Below are positions 15,580-18,289 of a DNA stretch of 18,289 nt, one piece after another. The DNA lies in contig JALUYN010000134.1 in the NCBI GenBank assembly GCA_027012915.1, positions 1 through 18,289 of the forward strand, given 5' to 3'. This stretch comes from Cellvibrionaceae bacterium. Its GTDB lineage: Bacteria; Pseudomonadota; Gammaproteobacteria; Pseudomonadales; Cellvibrionaceae. The position numbers were made by a program, and so were the translations under genes. A model generated the notes under the pieces. It had not been told where the DNA came from, searched no databases, and worked only from the letters and a program-made list of their open reading frames with translations. Position 1 is the first letter of the stretch. Every line of letters begins with the position of its first letter.

Positions 15580-15665
15580 ACCCGATTGGGTCAGTGCTTG
15601 TGCATTAACCCATTCACTACCCCAACGCCGATAACCGGCACTCACAAACGCATGGAGCTCATAGA

Positions 15666-16277
15666 ATGACTATCAATCTCGCAAAAGGTCAGCGGATCAG
15701 TCTGGAAAAACAGGACGGTGGCAGTCTCGATTACATCGAAATCGGGGTGAACTGGGGCGCTATTCAGAAAAAAGGATGGCTAGGTGGTAACAAGCAGGTA
15801 GCTGTCGATCTTGATGCGTCTGTAGGCCTATTTGATGCGCAAGGCGCGCTCGTAGATACCGTTTGGTTCCGCCAGCTCAAATCAAAGTGCGGCGCCATTA
15901 AGCATAGTGGTGATGACCGTACCGGCGACACGGGTGGCGACGATGGCCAGGACAATGAAGTGATCCAGATCAACCTGAATCAGGTACCCAGCAATGTGGC
16001 CTCTCTAGGGCTGATCCTGAACTCTTTCTCGCAACAGAACTTTGGCGAGATCCCGTTTGCGGGTATCCGTATCCATAACGGCAAAGCCGGTAGCGGCAAC
16101 GTGTTTGCCACCTTCGATGTGGCCAACGACCCCACGTTCGCAGGCAAAGTCAGCATGATCATGGGCAGCGTGTACCGCCACAATGGCGGCTGGAAATTCC
16201 GCAGTATTGGTGCGGCAATTCCCGAACGTGAATTGAAAAGCTCACTGGCAGCTTACTCGCGTGATTACGCAAGCTAA
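15666..16277 (+). CDS. terZ: TerZ-like TerD-family protein
   Basis: 203 residues. Start INLAKGQRISLEKQDGG (3-19) is the TerD opening. The insert KKGWLGGNKQVAVDLDAS (35-52) and the segment VDTVWFRQLKSKCG (63-76) are characteristic of TerZ rather than TerD or TerE. An acidic run GDDRTGDTGGDDGQDNE (82-98) forms the calcium site, and GSVYRHNGGWKFRSIGAA closes the domain. GGAG sits eight bases before the ATG. In plasmid ter operons terZ comes first, before terA; here it is far downstream, after the biosynthetic genes, a rearranged order. Confidence 0.87.
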   Translation: MTINLAKGQRISLEKQDGGSLDYIEIGVNWGAIQKKGWLGGNKQVAVDLDASVGLFDAQGALVDTVWFRQLKSKCGAIKHSGDDRTGDTGGDDGQDNEVIQINLNQVPSNVASLGLILNSFSQQNFGEIPFAGIRIHNGKAGSGNVFATFDVANDPTFAGKVSMIMGSVYRHNGGWKFRSIGAAIPERELKSSLAAYSRDYAS

Positions 16278-16300
16278 TTAAATCAACAGCAAGGACTTGT

Positions 16301-16327
16301 GCCCACCTTGGCGAGGCTGAGGTGGGC
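16301..16327 (+). promoter_or_regulatory. Hairpin over the ribosome-binding site of the 152-aa gene
   Basis: GCCCACCT (16301-16308) pairs with AGGTGGGC (16320-16327), and two G-U pairs plus one G-C pair can extend the stem inward to leave a 5-nt loop. The right arm includes GAGG (16319-16322), the only visible Shine-Dalgarno-like site before ATG 16336. GGTGGGCCCACC (16321-16332) is also a perfect 12-bp palindrome. No U-run follows, so an intrinsic terminator is unlikely; translational control is possible. Confidence 0.5.
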
Positions 16328-16335
16328 CCACCAAC

Positions 16336-16794
16336 ATGAAGAGAATACCCCCCAATGAAAAAGAGGTAACTCTTTACGTTACGTATTTCTGGGATAGGCT
16401 GAAGCCGAGTTCACCCACTGTGGCCAGCGTGCCTACCGTAACGAGCGAAACCAACGGTATTGTGAGTTTGGAAAAGCAGCCTGCCTACACGGCTAGGCGC
16501 GAATTGCAGAACGTGCAAACCAGCGCGGACTTAATCCGTTGGGCTGATACCTGGATCTCTCTGGACGATTGGCGAAAGGCGAGGGATACGGTGCGCGCTT
16601 GGCGCTACAAGGCGCGCAACAAGTTGGTCAGAGCCAGTATGCGCGAAGCCACCAAGAAGCTACTGGATGATCGATCTCAGCACTATGGCATGCCCTTGTG
16701 GCGCTACCTGGAGAACCTTAACCTCACGGATGAGAAGCTATCCACGCTAGAGTCCCAATCAAAGCTGATACCTCACGACCCCCTCTCAGATTGA
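16336..16794 (+). CDS. Hypothetical protein at the end of the Ter gene set
   Basis: 152 residues, family not recognised. The N-terminal 50 residues are Pro/Thr/Ser-rich and include VSLEKQ (43-48), which is like the second TerD-opening motif of the TerZ-like protein just upstream (ISLEKQ). The remainder (about 51-145) is predicted helical, rich in Arg, Lys and Trp (RWADTWISLDDWRKARDTVRAW is typical), and basic in character, so it may bind nucleic acid or acidic partners. No membrane segment or cysteine is seen. It follows terZ on the same strand after a 58-bp gap with a hairpin over the likely ribosome-binding site (spacing to ATG is long, 13 nt). The terminator at 16824 ends the unit. Confidence 0.6.
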   Translation: MKRIPPNEKEVTLYVTYFWDRLKPSSPTVASVPTVTSETNGIVSLEKQPAYTARRELQNVQTSADLIRWADTWISLDDWRKARDTVRAWRYKARNKLVRASMREATKKLLDDRSQHYGMPLWRYLENLNLTDEKLSTLESQSKLIPHDPLSD

Positions 16795-16823
16795 TACGTA
16801 TTTTTTAACGCTCCAAGCAAAAA

Positions 16824-16855
16824 AAAACCGGCTCCCCCTAAGGGTAGCCGGTTTT
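16824..16855. terminator. Bidirectional intrinsic terminator
   Basis: AAAACCGGCT (16824-16833) pairs with AGCCGGTTTT (16846-16855); after one mismatch, CCC/GGG continue the stem to a 4-nt loop. An A-tract precedes it and T-residues end it, so it works in both directions. It lies 30 bp after the rightward 152-aa gene and three bases after the stop of the convergent 428-aa gene. Confidence 0.9.
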
Positions 16856-16858
16856 AGG

Positions 16859-18145
16859 TTAAGAGGAGGCGAGCCCCAATGACCACGCGTGGTCAGTGTG
16901 ATGAGCAAGCGCTACTCGTATTGCAAACGTCGCGTCTTGGGTGACCGTTAAGGGTTGCTTGCACGTCAGATCGTGCCGAGTGACCACGTAACGTCCCTCC
17001 CGCGTGTCGATATGCTTGCGGATAGTCGGATGAACCTCGACTGCAAACTGCAGCAGCTCCTGGGCATCTCCTGAAAACCATGGTTCTTCTGCAACCAATG
17101 GTTTAACCAAACACGTATGTTCAGCAAGACTGATATAACACAAGCGCTCCCAGTCATCGCCAGCATGATGAGACCGCTGGTGCCACTGGTCGATGATGAG
17201 GTCAGTCAGCTGCTCTACCTCCTCAGCGTACTTCCACATCGCCATTGGACACGTCGGTTGAACCACATAACGGACATACAACTTGTCATCAATCACGGTA
17301 GCCACACTTGTGCCCCCAGGCGACCGGGAAAACGCGTTTTGGACGATGCCAATGACAGGTTCACTCTTGAGGTCTAGCGGAGAGTAGACTTCAGGCAGCG
17401 TAAAGCTAATTGTCGCACTCGCCTTCAGTAACTCCCTGACAAACATCACCACGGCTTCCCGAAGATGGTTGACTACCGAGTGGCTGGCGCTAATACGTAG
17501 CCACTCGGATTCCATCCCCGGAAACCAATCGCGGTGTTTAGGCCGCAAGTACAAGGATTTCTTGCACTTCACCACCATGATCCCAAAAGGCAACATCACG
17601 TACTGCCCATCGCGCTGGAAGGGCCATGTATCTCCTTCCAGTTGGAACTCGATGTGCTCGATCCCCCGCACCGGTAAGTGGTCAACGCCCTTGGCTCGCA
17701 TCGCGAACGCTTTACATGCCTGGAACAGGTTATCGCCCGCTAATACCGCTTCTGGAGAGATACCCGGCCGAGTGCGTGCAATGGCATATCGTGCTACTTC
17801 TGGCTCCAACTGAAGCCATTCTCGCTCCAATTCACGCACCAGATCGGTGGGCAGGCTTTTTGAGCGCCGAAACCAGTAGCCATCACCAAAGACGTGGCCA
17901 CGGGCTTTATAGACGCCTTCCCAAAGACGCTCGAACTCATCGCGATAGATGCGCACTTTCATCGACTGGGCTTGCTTGAATGCTGCTAGCTCTTGCAAGC
18001 TCCAAAGCTCCGGTCGTCTCGGTAAGCGGACCTCGCTGCCGAGCAGTGGGCCAAACGAAGGACTGACAGTTTCCCAAAGCCCTGCATAGCTGGCCAACTG
18101 ACTGAAGACTGCTTGAGGTTCTGTTATTTCGCCTAACATCATCAT
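16859..18145 (-). CDS. Hypothetical protein, 428 residues
   Basis: I do not recognise this protein. It is soluble by composition, with no signal peptide or membrane span, and rich in Trp and Arg. The N-terminal part (about 40-150) is largely helical (SLQELAAFKQAQSMKVRIYR, LVRELEREWLQLEPEVARYA). The middle (about 160-300) alternates strands and helices, for example QYVMLPFGIMVVKCKKSLYL and SHSVVNHLREAVVMFVRELL. The start ATG at 18145 is the first of three successive ATG codons and has AGGAG seven bases upstream. It is convergent with the Ter genes and separated from them by a terminator, so a link to Ter is unproven. An IS66-type end lies 17 bp upstream of the start codon, so its original promoter appears to have been displaced. 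Confidence 0.7.
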   Translation of the reverse strand: MMMLGEITEPQAVFSQLASYAGLWETVSPSFGPLLGSEVRLPRRPELWSLQELAAFKQAQSMKVRIYRDEFERLWEGVYKARGHVFGDGYWFRRSKSLPTDLVRELEREWLQLEPEVARYAIARTRPGISPEAVLAGDNLFQACKAFAMRAKGVDHLPVRGIEHIEFQLEGDTWPFQRDGQYVMLPFGIMVVKCKKSLYLRPKHRDWFPGMESEWLRISASHSVVNHLREAVVMFVRELLKASATISFTLPEVYSPLDLKSEPVIGIVQNAFSRSPGGTSVATVIDDKLYVRYVVQPTCPMAMWKYAEEVEQLTDLIIDQWHQRSHHAGDDWERLCYISLAEHTCLVKPLVAEEPWFSGDAQELLQFAVEVHPTIRKHIDTREGRYVVTRHDLTCKQPLTVTQDATFAIRVALAHHTDHAWSLGLASS

Positions 18146-18162
18146 GGTATTGCTCCTGCAAA

Positions 18163-18289
18163 GTAAGCGTCCATTCCGCGACGTTCTGCCACCCCGCTAA
18201 AATTCGCCCTAAAGTAACCTCACAGTTTCCAACACGAGGTTATCGCCATGAGAAAGCACCGCACACCCGACCAGTGGCAGGCTTTGGTC
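18163..18289 (+). mobile_element. Left end of an IS66-family insertion sequence (partial)
   Basis: The sequence from 18163 begins GTAAGCGTCCATTCCGCGAC, which fits the GTAAGCG start typical of IS66-family terminal inverted repeats. An open frame that resembles the IS66 accessory gene tnpA begins 85 bp inside. IS66 elements usually make 8-bp target duplications; the 8 bp before the end are CCTGCAAA (18155-18162). The right end lies outside the window, so neither the duplication nor completeness can be confirmed. Confidence 0.65.
18248..18289 (+). CDS. tnpA: IS66-type accessory protein TnpA, N-terminus (partial)
   Basis: Fourteen codons are visible: MRKHRTPDQWQALV, cut by the window edge. The pattern basic residues, R-T-P-x-Q-W-Q-A-L is typical of the N-terminus of IS66 OrfA/TnpA proteins. 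GAGG lies shortly before the ATG. The placement just inside a GTAAGCG end supports the call; so short a fragment cannot prove it. Confidence 0.6.
   Translation, partial: MRKHRTPDQWQALV

Noticed and set aside
1..18289. CRISPR arrays, tRNA or rRNA genes
   Set aside because: No regularly spaced repeats and no tRNA- or rRNA-like sequence were seen on either strand.

Overview
The window carries a chromosomal tellurite-resistance/stress (Ter) locus of the extended kind, with TerD-domain proteins, TerB, TerC, a TerY-phosphatase-kinase group and an associated nucleotide-like biosynthetic module. Protein style and the moderately high GC suggest a gammaproteobacterium, and the sequences read as Halomonas-like. 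That taxonomic call is from memory of the families and was not checked by search.

Layout. The left edge (1-424) holds the tail of an unrecognised protein, about 290 bp with no convincing gene, and a strong hairpin terminator. A leftward membrane-protein gene follows (425-862). A long leftward operon (7707 down to 963) encodes a TerA-like double TerD-domain protein, three tandem vWA (TerY-type) proteins, a PP2C-type phosphatase with an Ig-like domain, and a protein-kinase-like protein with a C-terminal zinc ribbon. The last two junctions are ATGA overlaps. A 333-bp divergent control region (7708-8040) separates it from the rightward genes: terB, a broken terC, terD, terE, then a tightly coupled set (TRSP phosphoribosyltransferase, HAD phosphatase, StiP/PRTase-PELOTA protein, CitE-like lyase; all three junctions are ATGA overlaps), a divergent TerD-like gene, a terZ-like gene and an unrecognised 152-aa gene. 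A bidirectional terminator separates this from a leftward 428-aa unknown gene. At the right edge the left end of an IS66-type element lies 17 bp upstream of that gene's start codon.

How the genes may work together. TerD-domain proteins are known calcium/metal-binding beta-sandwich proteins, TerB is an acidic metal-binding helical protein, and TerC is an integral membrane protein; published comparative genomics places them in a membrane-linked metal-sensing complex. The vWA, phosphatase and kinase genes would supply phosphorylation-based signalling, and the PRTase, HAD, StiP and lyase genes are predicted to make a nucleoside-like metabolite. I see no ATP-grasp, terF or terW gene in this window.

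Most striking points: terC has both a +1 frameshift in a T7 tract and an in-frame loss of about 40 residues that removes a conserved acidic membrane motif. A short phi-x-L-x-K motif typical of TerD N-termini recurs in the tails or linkers of two vWA proteins and in the unknown 152-aa protein. Several unusual hairpins or inverted repeats sit between genes, including a pair of mutually exclusive stems between terC and terD, a perfect 13-bp inverted repeat before the biosynthetic genes, and a hairpin that covers the likely ribosome-binding site of the 152-aa gene.
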